From Pseudomonadota bacterium (lineage in GTDB: Bacteria; Bdellovibrionota; UBA2428): DNA of 38,653 nt. Under the pieces are notes generated by a model. That model searched no databases. It saw only the letters and a list, made by a program, of their open reading frames with translations, and was not told where the DNA came from. The position numbers were made by a program, and so were the translations under genes. The DNA lies in the NCBI GenBank assembly GCA_018001635.1, contig JAGNHS010000029.1:1-38653 (forward strand), in the 5' to 3' direction. This document shows positions 9,004-17,242 of the stretch, in pieces; position 1 is the stretch's first letter; each line of letters begins with the position of its first letter.

Positions 9004-10466
9004 TTAACCTATTAAAGCATATTTTCCTCTTCTTCTGGATTCTCGCTTCAACGTCTTGCAGCAAACCAAAAGTGATTGAAAAGGACACCCTCGTTATAGG
9101 GATAGAACAAGAAATTAAAAATTTTGATATCCGAACATCCTCAGATCAAAACGTCTGGAAGCTGACTCTTTTGACCACTCAAGCACTTTTAAGAATTACA
9201 GAAAATGGAGAACTGCTACCATCACTGGCTCTTAATTATTCAATTAAAAACAATAGAATACTCGAATTCGATTTAGCTACTGAGCAATTTTTTCACAACA
9301 AGTCAAAAGTGAGTTGCCTAGACATCCTATATTCTTATGCAGACTCAAAAAGACCAGGTTCCCGTCTTCTAAGCTATCTTGAAAAAGTTGATAAATATGA
9401 GTGTTCCAAGAAAAATCTTTTTAAAATATATTTAAAAGAGCCCATTGGGGAAATCTTTTTAAGAAGTGTCGCCCCAATGATTAGAATATTCCCCGAATCC
9501 ATTGCCCAAAATGAGGCTGAATTCCAAAAACATCCCATGGGTAGCGGTCCCTACCAATTCATAAAAAGTGAAAAAGGGGAAGTCACCCTAGAAGCCTTTC
9601 CCCAATACCCACTTAAACTCCCATTTAAGAAAATTATTTTAAAGCCAATTCACTCTGCTCACACACAATTTATGACTCTAATTTCGAGTGACATTGATTT
9701 GAGTTGGGCCGCTCTTAACGACTCACTTTTACCTGACATTAAAAAATATAAAAATCTTAGAACCTATAAAGAAGCTAATAGTTTTCTTTTTTATATAGGC
9801 CTAAACTTAAAAGACCCTATTTTAAAGAATCGGCAAATTAGACAATACTTAGAGGATTCAACTCCCAAGCAAAAAATATTTGACGACAAAATATCTTCAA
9901 ATGGATTTATAGCTAACGGATTTTTTTTAAAAAAACATTCCTATTATTTTCCAATTTGGTCGCCCCAAGTGCCTCAACAAGAAATCTCTCTAACACCTAT
10001 TCGACTCAGCATGAACATACCCGCTCAGGAAGAGATTCAATCATGGGCGAAAGCTCTTCAGCAAGAATGGAAGGCTCGCAATATTATTCTTGAGATAAAA
10101 AGTTTTGAATTTGCACGTTTTATCGATAGTTTAAAAAGGGGTGACTACCAAAGTTTTCTATATAAAACTGACACCAAAGGGGATCCCGACTGGCTCTATC
10201 AAGTTTTTCATAGCAGCCAAACCCCACCTAGATTGAATCGATTTTACCTAAACTCAAAGCCTCTTGATTTGTTATTAGAAAAGGCACGCCCTCTAAAAGA
10301 GGGTCCTCAAAGAAAAAAACTCTACCAAAAGGCTCAAATTTTAATAAGTCAGGAAAAAGCTCTTATACCTCTGTGGTTCCCCAGCACGACTATCATTAGT
10401 AATGAAAAACTTAGCTCTTGGAACTCAGAAAAATTAAATTTAATCGATTTTTTAAGCGGATTTTAA
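8991..10466 (+). CDS. Periplasmic solute-binding lipoprotein, family 5 (peptide/nickel type)
   Basis: The 491-aa protein resembles the binding component of oligopeptide- or nickel-type ABC importers. It has an N-terminal hydrophobic segment (residues 7-20) ending in ASTSC; Cys23 is probably lipidated, although the -3 residue is Ser, so the lipobox is imperfect. The family-5 signature appears as HPMGSGPYQF, followed by the expected mature domain, and the C-terminal part contains the typical late RLNRFY and LIPLWFP-like segments. No permease or ATPase genes lie nearby, so it is an orphan and the substrate cannot be inferred. Its ATG overlaps the start of divergent dacB, and its ribosome site (AAGGG, about 15 bases upstream) lies inside dacB. 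Confidence 0.85.
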   Translation: MKPSFNLLKHIFLFFWILASTSCSKPKVIEKDTLVIGIEQEIKNFDIRTSSDQNVWKLTLLTTQALLRITENGELLPSLALNYSIKNNRILEFDLATEQFFHNKSKVSCLDILYSYADSKRPGSRLLSYLEKVDKYECSKKNLFKIYLKEPIGEIFLRSVAPMIRIFPESIAQNEAEFQKHPMGSGPYQFIKSEKGEVTLEAFPQYPLKLPFKKIILKPIHSAHTQFMTLISSDIDLSWAALNDSLLPDIKKYKNLRTYKEANSFLFYIGLNLKDPILKNRQIRQYLEDSTPKQKIFDDKISSNGFIANGFFLKKHSYYFPIWSPQVPQQEISLTPIRLSMNIPAQEEIQSWAKALQQEWKARNIILEIKSFEFARFIDSLKRGDYQSFLYKTDTKGDPDWLYQVFHSSQTPPRLNRFYLNSKPLDLLLEKARPLKEGPQRKKLYQKAQILISQEKALIPLWFPSTTIISNEKLSSWNSEKLNLIDFLSGF

Positions 10467-10541
10467 AAAGAATCGTAAAAATCAATGTTTTTACAAGAAG
10501 ACTAATTAGGCGAGCTGAAGATTTTAGCTTAAAATATAGAT

Positions 10542-11462
10542 ATGGCCGTACAAAATCTTCAACTTGAGCCTCTACCAATCCTTATAGTTGACGATGAGCC
10601 TCACGTTTTAAAAGCACTTGAAAGAGATCTTTCAGAAATCAACCAAGTAGAAACTTCCAACAACCCCGAAGAAGCTCTTCAAAAAGTAAAACAACAAGAA
10701 TTCTGCGTTATCGTTTCCGATTTTAAAATGCCCCAAATGAACGGGTTAGATTTCCTGGAAGAATGTTCAAAAATTCGCCCCGAATCGAAGAGACTTCTTA
10801 TAACTGGATATGACGACATGAGTGATATGCAAAAGATAGTCAATCGTGCCAAACTCAATGGGATTCTGCTTAAACCCTGGGAAAAAGCTCAACTGCAAGA
10901 CTTTGCTAGCGATCTTATTCGGCAAAATTACATGCATAGAGAAAACTCTGAACTAAGACGGCTCGCTTGGTCGGACTCTCTTACAGGCATACCTAATCAT
11001 CGATATTTTTGGGAACGTCTTGAATCTGAATTTTCTCGAGCGAAAAGATACAAGCGTGATCTCTCTTTAATCATGGCCGATATTGATAATTTTAAAAGTT
11101 TCAACGATAAGTTTGGGCATCAGCATGGCGATTTGATACTCAAAAAAGTAGCTCAGTGTATGGATGCTGCCAAAAGACAAATGGATACAGTGGCGCGCTA
11201 TGGCGGTGAAGAATTCTGCATTGTTTTGCCCGAAGCCCAACACGAACAAGCGCTCCTTATTGCCCAAAGACTTCAAAAAGCTTGCCTTGATAAAACTGGC
11301 ATTTCTTTGAGCATGGGTGTTTCTAGTTTCCCAAACCATGGAGACAGCACTACAGAATTACTTTATTGTGCAGATCAAGCGCTGCTATTGGCAAAAATGA
11401 TGGGTAAAAATCAAGTGAGAAGTGCCCAAGAAATTAAAAGACCGACTACGGAAAAAAAATGA
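10542..11462 (+). CDS. Response regulator with diguanylate cyclase (REC-GGDEF) output
   Basis: The 306-aa protein joins a receiver domain (about 12-125) to a diguanylate cyclase domain (about 143-297), predicted to make cyclic di-GMP when phosphorylated. Receiver residues are intact: acidic pair in VDDEP, phosphoacceptor Asp60 in VSDFKMP, Thr88 and Lys111 (LKPW). The active-site motif is GGEEF at 221-225, a functional variant in this family, and an RxxD inhibitory site (212-215) sits five residues before it, so product feedback is likely. No histidine kinase is adjacent. Its TGA overlaps the ATG of the next gene (ATGA), implying co-expression with rsmE. A small AT-rich inverted repeat (10475-10494) lies upstream without a T-tract. 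Confidence 0.93.
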   Translation: MAVQNLQLEPLPILIVDDEPHVLKALERDLSEINQVETSNNPEEALQKVKQQEFCVIVSDFKMPQMNGLDFLEECSKIRPESKRLLITGYDDMSDMQKIVNRAKLNGILLKPWEKAQLQDFASDLIRQNYMHRENSELRRLAWSDSLTGIPNHRYFWERLESEFSRAKRYKRDLSLIMADIDNFKSFNDKFGHQHGDLILKKVAQCMDAAKRQMDTVARYGGEEFCIVLPEAQHEQALLIAQRLQKACLDKTGISLSMGVSSFPNHGDSTTELLYCADQALLLAKMMGKNQVRSAQEIKRPTTEKK

Positions 11463-12208
11463 ATCACACTCCGTGCTTTATCGCCACATCTTTAAATCCC
11501 CAAACAGTGTCTTCGAGTATTTCTTTAAATGAGCTTCCAGAGACAACTCAACAGCATCTTAAAAGTCTAAGAATTAAAGCCAACGAGACTGTAAATTTTC
11601 TCAACGGTCAAGGAGTGGTCTTTAAAACCCAATCGAATCTAAATAACAAAACACTTAGTTTTAATGTTCTAGAAATTAAATCTCAAAAAAAACTAGAACC
11701 TAAAATCAATCTCTATTTCTCACCACCCATAGGGAGTGCCTTAGAAGAAACGCTCATTCAAGCTTGCGAAATTGGGGTGAACAACTTCTATTTTCTTCGC
11801 TCTCAGCACAACCAATACAATCGCCAACATCTTTTCAAAAGCGAAAGACTTAAAAGAATCATTGAATCGGCGTGCACTCAATGCACTCAGCCTTGGCTCC
11901 CCGAACTCCATACTGAGTGGATCACACTAGACGAGGCCATGTCTCATGCTCAAAAATCTACGATCGTTATTGCTCAAGAGTCCTTAGCGGGGATAATAAA
12001 AACAGGTCAAACAAGGGAAAACTCTAAACTTTCAAACAAATATGAGTTTTCGCTTTTCATAGGGCCCGAGGGCGGCTGGTCACTAGAGGAAGAGTCTTTA
12101 TTAGAGAGAAAATCCCAAATTTCCCTTTGTTTGGGAGATTTAATATTGAGAGTGCCAACCGCTGTTGTGGCTTCGTGTTTCTGGATTCGTTCTCATTTTG
12201 AAGGTTGA
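11459..12208 (+). CDS. rsmE: 16S rRNA (uracil1498-N3)-methyltransferase
   Basis: RsmE is a SPOUT-class enzyme that uses S-adenosylmethionine to methylate U1498 of 16S rRNA in the 30S subunit. The 249-aa length is normal. The protein shows the PUA-like N-terminal part, IQACEIGV in the middle, IGPEGGWS followed by acidic residues, and LCLGDLILR near the end, which form the knotted cofactor site. One deviation stands out: the usual LR-x-ETA motif reads LRVPTA, with Pro replacing the conserved Glu. The start ATG overlaps the TGA of the GGDEF gene, and no clear ribosome site precedes it. Assignment to the family is firm; whether the Pro affects activity is unknown. Confidence 0.9.
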   Translation: MNHTPCFIATSLNPQTVSSSISLNELPETTQQHLKSLRIKANETVNFLNGQGVVFKTQSNLNNKTLSFNVLEIKSQKKLEPKINLYFSPPIGSALEETLIQACEIGVNNFYFLRSQHNQYNRQHLFKSERLKRIIESACTQCTQPWLPELHTEWITLDEAMSHAQKSTIVIAQESLAGIIKTGQTRENSKLSNKYEFSLFIGPEGGWSLEEESLLERKSQISLCLGDLILRVPTAVVASCFWIRSHFEG

Positions 12209-12242
12209 CGCTCTTTAAATCTAAAGGCTAAAGTTTTTCCTG

Positions 12243-12719
12243 ATGACATCTAAAATATATTCCATTGAGGACCTTTCAGAGACCTGTGCTCAATTGAGAA
12301 AAAATGGAAAAACCATTGTCAGCACCAACGGATGTTTCGACATACTTCACCGGGGACATGTGGCTTATCTTCAAGAAGCTAGAAAGCTTGGAGATTTTTT
12401 AGTGATAGGACTTAACAGCGATAAATCTGTAAAAAGCATCAAAGATCCCTCCCGCCCTCTTAATTCCGAATCGGATAGAGCTTTCATTTTATCAGCCTTA
12501 GAATGCGTCGATGCCGTTTGTATTTTCAATGAAAGCACCCCCATACAATTTCTCCAATCCATTAAAAGCCATATTCATGTAAAGGGCGGGGATTATAAAC
12601 CCGAAAACTTACCCGAAAGCTCCGCCATAGCGCAATGGGGCGCAAAAGTTGTCATCATCCCCTTTGTCAAAGGTTATTCCACTACGGATTTGATAAAAAG
12701 AAGTCAGACCGTTAAATAG
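12243..12719 (+). CDS. rfaE2: D-glycero-beta-D-manno-heptose 1-phosphate adenylyltransferase
   Basis: This cytoplasmic enzyme transfers AMP from ATP to heptose 1-phosphate, a step toward ADP-heptose for lipopolysaccharide inner core. The 158-aa protein corresponds to the C-terminal domain of bifunctional HldE, here as a separate gene. It has NGCFDILHRGH with the HxGH nucleotide-binding motif at 36-39, VIGLNSD, KGGDY and the late GYSTT motif. The matching kinase (rfaE1-type) is not in the window. The gene sits 34 bases after rsmE and 9 bases before gpmA in the same-strand run. Its presence supports a Gram-negative envelope with heptose-containing lipopolysaccharide. Confidence 0.93.
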   Translation: MTSKIYSIEDLSETCAQLRKNGKTIVSTNGCFDILHRGHVAYLQEARKLGDFLVIGLNSDKSVKSIKDPSRPLNSESDRAFILSALECVDAVCIFNESTPIQFLQSIKSHIHVKGGDYKPENLPESSAIAQWGAKVVIIPFVKGYSTTDLIKRSQTVK

Positions 12720-12728
12720 AATTAAAAT

Positions 12729-13352
12729 ATGTCGCAATTAGCTCTCGTTAGACACGGACAATCTGAATATAACTTGAAAAACCTTTTCACAGGATGGCTT
12801 GATGTGGAGCTAACTGAAAAGGGATTGTCTGAAGCGCATCAAACTGGGCTTCAATTAAAAGCACTCAACTTCAAACCTCAAATAGCTTACACCTCTGAAC
12901 TTAAAAGAGCGCAAAAAACTTTAGACATAATACTAAACGACCTTAATTTGAAAAATCTACCCATCATTAAAAACCAAGCTCTAAACGAACGTCATTATGG
13001 CAAACTCCAAGGGAAAAACAAAAAGGAAACCGCTGAAGAATTTGGCGAAGAACAAGTTCATATTTGGCGAAGAAGTTTTGATGTGGCTCCTCCCGGCGGA
13101 GAAAGCCTAAAAGACACAGCCGCTCGAGCCGTTCCCTATTTCAAAAGCATTATTCTTCCTACACTGAGAGAGGGCAAAGACGTTCTCATTGTAGCCCATG
13201 GAAACAGCCTCAGAGCCCTCATTATGGAAATTGAAAAACTGAGTCCAGAAGAGATTCTTAAACGAGAGCTTGGCACTGGCGAAGCCACTCTTTACGACTT
13301 CAAACATTCCTCAAATGCCGACCAATTTAAATTATTAGAGGCCCATAAGTAA
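12729..13352 (+). CDS. gpmA: 2,3-bisphosphoglycerate-dependent phosphoglycerate mutase
   Basis: This glycolytic enzyme interconverts 3- and 2-phosphoglycerate through a phosphohistidine. The RHGQSEYN motif (8-15) contains the phosphorylated His9. LNERHYG carries the acid/base Glu, APPGGES follows, and VAHGNSLR supplies the second catalytic His. The 207-aa length matches the short form of the family rather than the roughly 250-aa enteric form. The stop TAA shares one base with the ATG of the next gene (TAATG). Together with pfkA at 26276 it points to an active glycolytic or gluconeogenic route. The full set of motifs makes a generic histidine phosphatase unlikely. Confidence 0.92.
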   Translation: MSQLALVRHGQSEYNLKNLFTGWLDVELTEKGLSEAHQTGLQLKALNFKPQIAYTSELKRAQKTLDIILNDLNLKNLPIIKNQALNERHYGKLQGKNKKETAEEFGEEQVHIWRRSFDVAPPGGESLKDTAARAVPYFKSIILPTLREGKDVLIVAHGNSLRALIMEIEKLSPEEILKRELGTGEATLYDFKHSSNADQFKLLEAHK

Positions 13353-14149
13353 TGTTACGAAAAGCCGTTCAAGATTTACTTTTAGGGCCTTCGCAAATAT
13401 TCAACAATGGTGATTGGCTTGAAAAACTTTGGTTTAGAAAACTTAAACGAAGTTGCTATTTTGCTTACAAAAAATTTTACGAACGCGATTTCATAAACTT
13501 TGTTGAAAAAAATAAAGGCTTAATGGCTCATGGCCACATAATTGATGTGGGAGCCAATATTGGATTTACTGCAAATCTTTTCTCTAAACACACCAGTAAG
13601 CCATTTTTTGTTTATGCTTTTGAACCAGAAAAATGGAATTTTAAAATTTTAGAAGAGTCCATTAAAAAAAATAATTTATCCAACGTAAAAGCTATTTCGC
13701 TTGCCCTCGGAGAAACAGACTCTCGAAAAACCTTTTGGATTAACCCTAAAAACTCAGCAGACCATAGAGTTTTAAGCGCAACTCAAAGCCGAAATCAAAA
13801 TGAAACCGTAGAAATAATTACTAAAAATTTCGATTCCTATTGGGAGCAACAAGGATTTGAAAGAATTAGTCTTATAAAAATGGACATACAGGGCTACGAA
13901 CTATTTGCACTCAAAGGCATGGAGAAAAGCCTTCAAAAATATAGACCTCTTATTTTAATAGAACTCGACAATGAAAAACTTAAAGACCACGGACATTCTG
14001 TAGAAGACATTTATTCTCTGCTTTCAAGTTTAGGTTACACAGCACATAAAATTTCACACAAGGGGTCACTTCAATCAATTACAAAAACAGAACTCGATTC
14101 GCTTCTAATTCAAAATGAATACTTAGATATTATTTTCAAAACAAATTAA
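13352..14149 (+). CDS. FkbM-family methyltransferase
   Basis: The 265-aa protein is an S-adenosylmethionine-dependent methyltransferase of the FkbM family, whose members usually methylate hydroxyl groups of sugars or secondary metabolites. Motif I reads IDVGANIGF, followed by YAFEPEKWNF, then IKMDIQGYE and the late LILIELD segment, all typical of the family. No signal peptide is present, so it is cytoplasmic. It overlaps gpmA by one base and closes the + strand run begun by the GGDEF gene. A role in modifying a surface glycan is plausible given rfaE2 nearby, but the substrate cannot be read from the sequence. It ends 25 bases from the convergent gene at 14175. Confidence 0.88.
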   Translation: MLRKAVQDLLLGPSQIFNNGDWLEKLWFRKLKRSCYFAYKKFYERDFINFVEKNKGLMAHGHIIDVGANIGFTANLFSKHTSKPFFVYAFEPEKWNFKILEESIKKNNLSNVKAISLALGETDSRKTFWINPKNSADHRVLSATQSRNQNETVEIITKNFDSYWEQQGFERISLIKMDIQGYELFALKGMEKSLQKYRPLILIELDNEKLKDHGHSVEDIYSLLSSLGYTAHKISHKGSLQSITKTELDSLLIQNEYLDIIFKTN

Positions 14150-14174
14150 CTGATTAATGTCCTCTAAAAGTTCA

Positions 14175-14894
14175 CTAAAATCCTTGTGACATCATAAGAG
14201 CTCCTGAAACTTTTTTTCCAGTAAGGTCTACTTGAAAACTTAATTCAGCCCCTAAATCAATTCTTGCGCCTACAAATCCATGAATCGCTGGAACAGTGTA
14301 AGGACCACGATTAGTTCCTCCGAGGACTCTTTCTTTGCTGACAGTGGCGTTAGTTGAAATGAATCCCAATCCAAAATAGGGAAACCACAAATCTAAACCT
14401 TTGCCCACTTGTGCCGCCATTCCGGTAGTGTGCGTTTTCATATCACCAAAAACTCTAGCATAGGTATAATGAAGCAGGGCTGACATACACACATTGTCAT
14501 CGTTTAAAAAAGTCCACTGACCCGCAAATCCCCCACTCGAAATTCCGTCATAGAGCATCCCTGGACTAAAAGAAGCCGAAATATAAAAATCTGCCGGCAA
14601 TTCCCAAGCCGTCCAGAGTCGCGGAACTGGAATTAAACTAGGAGCAATTCCATTTTTATCTCCTAATTCATTCAAATTATGACGAGGAACAAAAGTGCTC
14701 TCCAATCCCAAATTTAATCCCAACGCTAACTGCTGATGCGCACCAGGCGCCGTCCAAGCTCTATGGATTGATGCCCAAGAAGTGATGGCCGCAGCTCTTT
14801 TTATATCTTTGCTAGTGAGTTCTCCCGAAAGTTCTGCTGCCGTCAAAGAAGTGGAAATTGTTAAACCTAAAAGGCATGTTAGCATTAACTTCAT
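14175..14894 (-). CDS. Secreted beta-barrel-like outer membrane protein, unknown
   Basis: The 239-aa protein begins with a clean signal peptide (residues 1-19, cleavage probably after TAA). The mature part has alternating polar/hydrophobic strands, many Gly and aromatic residues, and ends in Phe, as outer membrane beta-barrels commonly do. I do not recognise a family. The ATG at 14894 lies only 15 bases from the TTG of the divergent xer gene, so its promoter must overlap that gene's start. Outer membrane placement is inferred from composition and the terminal Phe. A periplasmic beta-rich protein remains possible. Confidence 0.65.
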   Translation of the reverse strand: MKLMLTCLLGLTISTSLTAAELSGELTSKDIKRAAAITSWASIHRAWTAPGAHQQLALGLNLGLESTFVPRHNLNELGDKNGIAPSLIPVPRLWTAWELPADFYISASFSPGMLYDGISSGGFAGQWTFLNDDNVCMSALLHYTYARVFGDMKTHTTGMAAQVGKGLDLWFPYFGLGFISTNATVSKERVLGGTNRGPYTVPAIHGFVGARIDLGAELSFQVDLTGKKVSGALMMSQGF

Positions 14895-14909
14895 AAGGAA
14901 AGTTTAACA

Positions 14910-15764
14910 TTGAATTTAAAGCAAGTTAATGAATTCCTCAGAGATCTTAAAAGTCTTGAAAGCAAAAGTTCTCGTACTTGCACTATTTATAGGGACGTCC
15001 TTAATTCCTTACTCAATTTCCTCAATGGTAGAGCCATAAACCAAGAACTTCTTCGACAATTCATTCATAAAAGAAGCAAAAGCTTAGCGGCATCAAGCTT
15101 AAGCCTCATCGTAAGTGCTCTTCGAAGATATTTTCATTGGGCTGAAAAGCAAGGCTATCTTCAAACGCCACTTGAAAAGCATCTCATAAGACCCAAAGTT
15201 CCCGTTAAACATTTTAAAGTTTTCGACGAAGAAGATCTTCCAAAACTTCTTAAAGTTATTGAAAATGCGAACCTTGAAGAGCAGCTTCTTTTTGAATTGC
15301 TTTATGGTGATGGTTTAAGAATTTCCGAGGCCACAAATTTAAGATGGGCCGATGTTGATCTTAAAAATAAAAAACTTCACGTTTTAGGTAAAGGCAACAA
15401 AACCCGTAAACTGCCCCTAAGAAGTCGAATTGTAACGCTTCTGAAAAAGAAGAAAAACTCGAAACAAAGTCTCTGGGAGCATCCCTCTCAAAATTTATTT
15501 AGAAAATGGGTAAAAAAATGGGGTGAGGAGAGCGGGCTCAATAAGAAATTTGGAGCCTTTCACCCCCATAAATTGAGACACTCCATCGCAACTCATTTAG
15601 TGCGGAGAGGCGCTAAACTAACGGAAATAAAGAGATTTCTTGGTCACAGGCAGCTTCAAACAACCGTTCGCTACACTCATTTGAATATTCAAGATCTCTG
15701 CAAGGCGGTCGACGATGCGCTACCAGAAATTATGCAAAACCCAATTGAACAGAATAGGAAATAA
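14910..15764 (+). CDS. Tyrosine recombinase, XerC/XerD type
   Basis: The 284-aa protein is a tyrosine site-specific recombinase of the size of XerC and XerD, which resolve chromosome dimers at dif. It has an N-terminal SAM-like DNA-binding domain (about 1-90) and a catalytic domain with all expected residues: Arg137 in GLRISEA, Lys161 in GKGNKTRK, His220-x-x-Arg223 in HPHKLRH, His246 in GH and Tyr255 in YTHL. The TTG start at 14910 is supported by AAGGAA nine bases upstream; no better ATG exists. No phage genes, attachment-site repeats or cargo flank it, so a housekeeping Xer role is more likely than an integrase. Which of XerC or XerD it is cannot be settled here. Confidence 0.88.
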   Translation: MNLKQVNEFLRDLKSLESKSSRTCTIYRDVLNSLLNFLNGRAINQELLRQFIHKRSKSLAASSLSLIVSALRRYFHWAEKQGYLQTPLEKHLIRPKVPVKHFKVFDEEDLPKLLKVIENANLEEQLLFELLYGDGLRISEATNLRWADVDLKNKKLHVLGKGNKTRKLPLRSRIVTLLKKKKNSKQSLWEHPSQNLFRKWVKKWGEESGLNKKFGAFHPHKLRHSIATHLVRRGAKLTEIKRFLGHRQLQTTVRYTHLNIQDLCKAVDDALPEIMQNPIEQNRK

Positions 15765-15782
15765 AGTAATTATAATGGTCAC

Positions 15783-16634
15783 ATGAGCAACCTCATACTC
15801 TCCATCGTTGTCACATTAATTATTCTTGGCGGACCCCTCACACTTTATGCCGTAATCAAAATTATAAATTTAGTTTTTGGTGGTTTAAAAGTTAAGTTCG
15901 GAAGTGTTGAAGGAAACGACAATCTTCACCTTCTTGTTGCTTGGGATAATGAGTCTTTTGATGACATTCAGGTGTCCAGAGCTAAAATTGAATTCACTGA
16001 ACTTTCTGCTAACGGACGTTCAAAAGTTTTTTCTTTTACCTTCGAAGATAATAAAGCGAAAAAGAAAAGTTTTGTCATTCCTATGAATTTAACTAGCGAA
16101 CTCAAGGCTTGTTTTCTTGATAACGGAGAGAATGCTAAAGCCTTCGACAATTCCTTTTTCATGATTGAAATTGAAACTGTTGCAGGTGAAACTCAGCAAT
16201 TCAAATTCAGCAAAGCCAAAGTTCAAAAGCAAATTAAAGAAAAACTCAGTTTAGATAAAGAAATCGAAGTTATTCCTCTTACTGAGCCCGATCAGTGGAG
16301 CGTTTTAACTCGCGTATTTCCTTGGAGAAAAATTCTTCCCCAAAAAGACGAAGCCGCCGCACCTAAAGAAGCTGCCGCTAAGGGACCAGCTGCTGCGAAC
16401 GCGCCCCGCGCACCAGTCGATTTTAAAGTTACAAAAGTTTGGATTGAACCTGGCTGCATTGTTTGCGATGCCTGTGAAAACGAGGCCCCAAGTGTTTTCT
16501 GGGTTAAAGAAGATACCTGTATTGTTCGCGATAATGCTCCACTGGATGACGCTGCTGCAATTAAAGCTGCCGCAGACGGTTGCCCCGTGAACGTTATTAA
16601 ATTTGATACAGTCTCTGCAAAAGCCGTCGGCTAA
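15783..16634 (+). CDS. Membrane-anchored protein with C-terminal 4Fe-4S ferredoxin domain
   Basis: This 283-aa protein has an unusual architecture. Residues 4-33 form a transmembrane segment, residues about 35-180 form a beta-rich domain I do not recognise, residues 187-211 are an Ala/Pro/Lys-rich linker, and the C-terminus is a single-cluster ferredoxin. The cluster ligands are Cys225, Cys228, Cys231 and Cys267 (followed by Pro). With no cleavable signal, the ferredoxin could face either side; a cytoplasmic location is more likely for the cluster. It would carry electrons for an unknown partner, and no oxidoreductase lies nearby. It starts 18 bases after xer, and its stop codon directly abuts that of the convergent gene. 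Confidence 0.8.
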   Translation: MSNLILSIVVTLIILGGPLTLYAVIKIINLVFGGLKVKFGSVEGNDNLHLLVAWDNESFDDIQVSRAKIEFTELSANGRSKVFSFTFEDNKAKKKSFVIPMNLTSELKACFLDNGENAKAFDNSFFMIEIETVAGETQQFKFSKAKVQKQIKEKLSLDKEIEVIPLTEPDQWSVLTRVFPWRKILPQKDEAAAPKEAAAKGPAAANAPRAPVDFKVTKVWIEPGCIVCDACENEAPSVFWVKEDTCIVRDNAPLDDAAAIKAAADGCPVNVIKFDTVSAKAVG

Positions 16635-17174
16635 TTAGTCGACGTCAACGGCTAGCATGACCCCAAAAATAAAACGCTGAGTGCTTGGATTGAAGTTTTT
16701 GCTATAGCTATTTATTTTCAAAAACGGCGAATACTCATAAGCTAGATCGAAAGCCAAACCTACACTATTTCCAAAATCCCAAAGAAACCTAGAATATCCG
16801 TGTAAAAAGCCTTCAGTGCCCCGCTCTCTTTGATTGAGGTCTGTGTTTTGATATTTATCGCTAAAATTTGCGCCTAAGCCTATGCCAGCATGAATACCAG
16901 TAGCCGTTTGGCTATTTAAATTCCAAACTTTAAAAATTTTTAAAAGCGCTCCAAGATCTTGATAATCAGAATTCTTGGAAGCTCTTAATTCTAAACCAAA
17001 GTTTTTTGGAATTCTTATAAAATCTAATCGAGCAGTTTGCCTTAAACCCGCGTCTGGTCCATCAAACTGAATTGCTGGACTATATCCAATTCCAACAAAA
17101 CCCTGCATTTCTTCGGCATAGCTATGAACAATTCCACAGAGGGCTACAGCAATACAAAAAAGTTTAATTCGCAT
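16635..17174 (-). CDS. Secreted beta-barrel-like protein, unknown
   Basis: From the ATG at 17174 the protein has 179 residues: a signal peptide (hydrophobic core IKLFCIAVALCGIV, cleavage after YAEE or just before) and a mature part rich in alternating strands, Gly and aromatic residues. An in-frame TTG at 17201 would add nine residues ahead of the signal peptide and is disfavoured. There is no ribosome site before the ATG, but a TATAAT box lies seven bases upstream, raising the possibility of a leaderless message. The family is not recognised. The TAA stop abuts the stop of the convergent ferredoxin gene with no spacer. Confidence 0.65.
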   Translation of the reverse strand: MRIKLFCIAVALCGIVHSYAEEMQGFVGIGYSPAIQFDGPDAGLRQTARLDFIRIPKNFGLELRASKNSDYQDLGALLKIFKVWNLNSQTATGIHAGIGLGANFSDKYQNTDLNQRERGTEGFLHGYSRFLWDFGNSVGLAFDLAYEYSPFLKINSYSKNFNPSTQRFIFGVMLAVDVD

Positions 17175-17180
17175 GTATTT

Positions 17181-17186
17181 ATTATA
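17181..17186 (-). promoter_or_regulatory. Consensus -10 box close to the start codon of the 16635-17174 gene
   Basis: On the minus strand, TATAAT occupies 17186-17181, only six bases before the ATG at 17174. A weak TTTCGC lies 17 bases upstream as a possible -35 element, inside the hairpin loop. If used, transcription would begin at or next to the ATG, giving a leaderless message. In AT-rich DNA the box could occur by chance. Confidence 0.35.
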
Positions 17187-17187
17187 T

Positions 17188-17226
17188 GCTGTGAGCCCCA
17201 AGCGCGAAACAGATGGGACTCACAGC
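17188..17226 (-). terminator. Hairpin downstream of glnN, likely transcription terminator
   Basis: GCTGTGAG (17188-17195) pairs perfectly with CTCACAGC (17219-17226), and the adjoining CCC/GGG extend the stem across one bulged A. It begins 17 bases after the glnN stop. There is no T-tract on the 3' side, only AT-rich sequence, so it may be a weak or factor-assisted terminator, or an mRNA 3'-end stabiliser. It could also be an operator for the downstream gene. Confidence 0.5.
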
Positions 17227-17242
17227 GTTAGATGCAGAATTT

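Noticed and set aside
10475..10494. GTAAAAA/TTTTTAC inverted repeat after the lipoprotein gene as a terminator.
   Set aside because: The stem is entirely AT except for one pair and is followed by AAGAAG rather than a T-tract.
14910..15764. The tyrosine recombinase as evidence of a prophage or integrative element.
   Set aside because: No phage or conjugation genes, tRNA or flanking direct repeats were seen; the size and motifs fit a housekeeping Xer protein.
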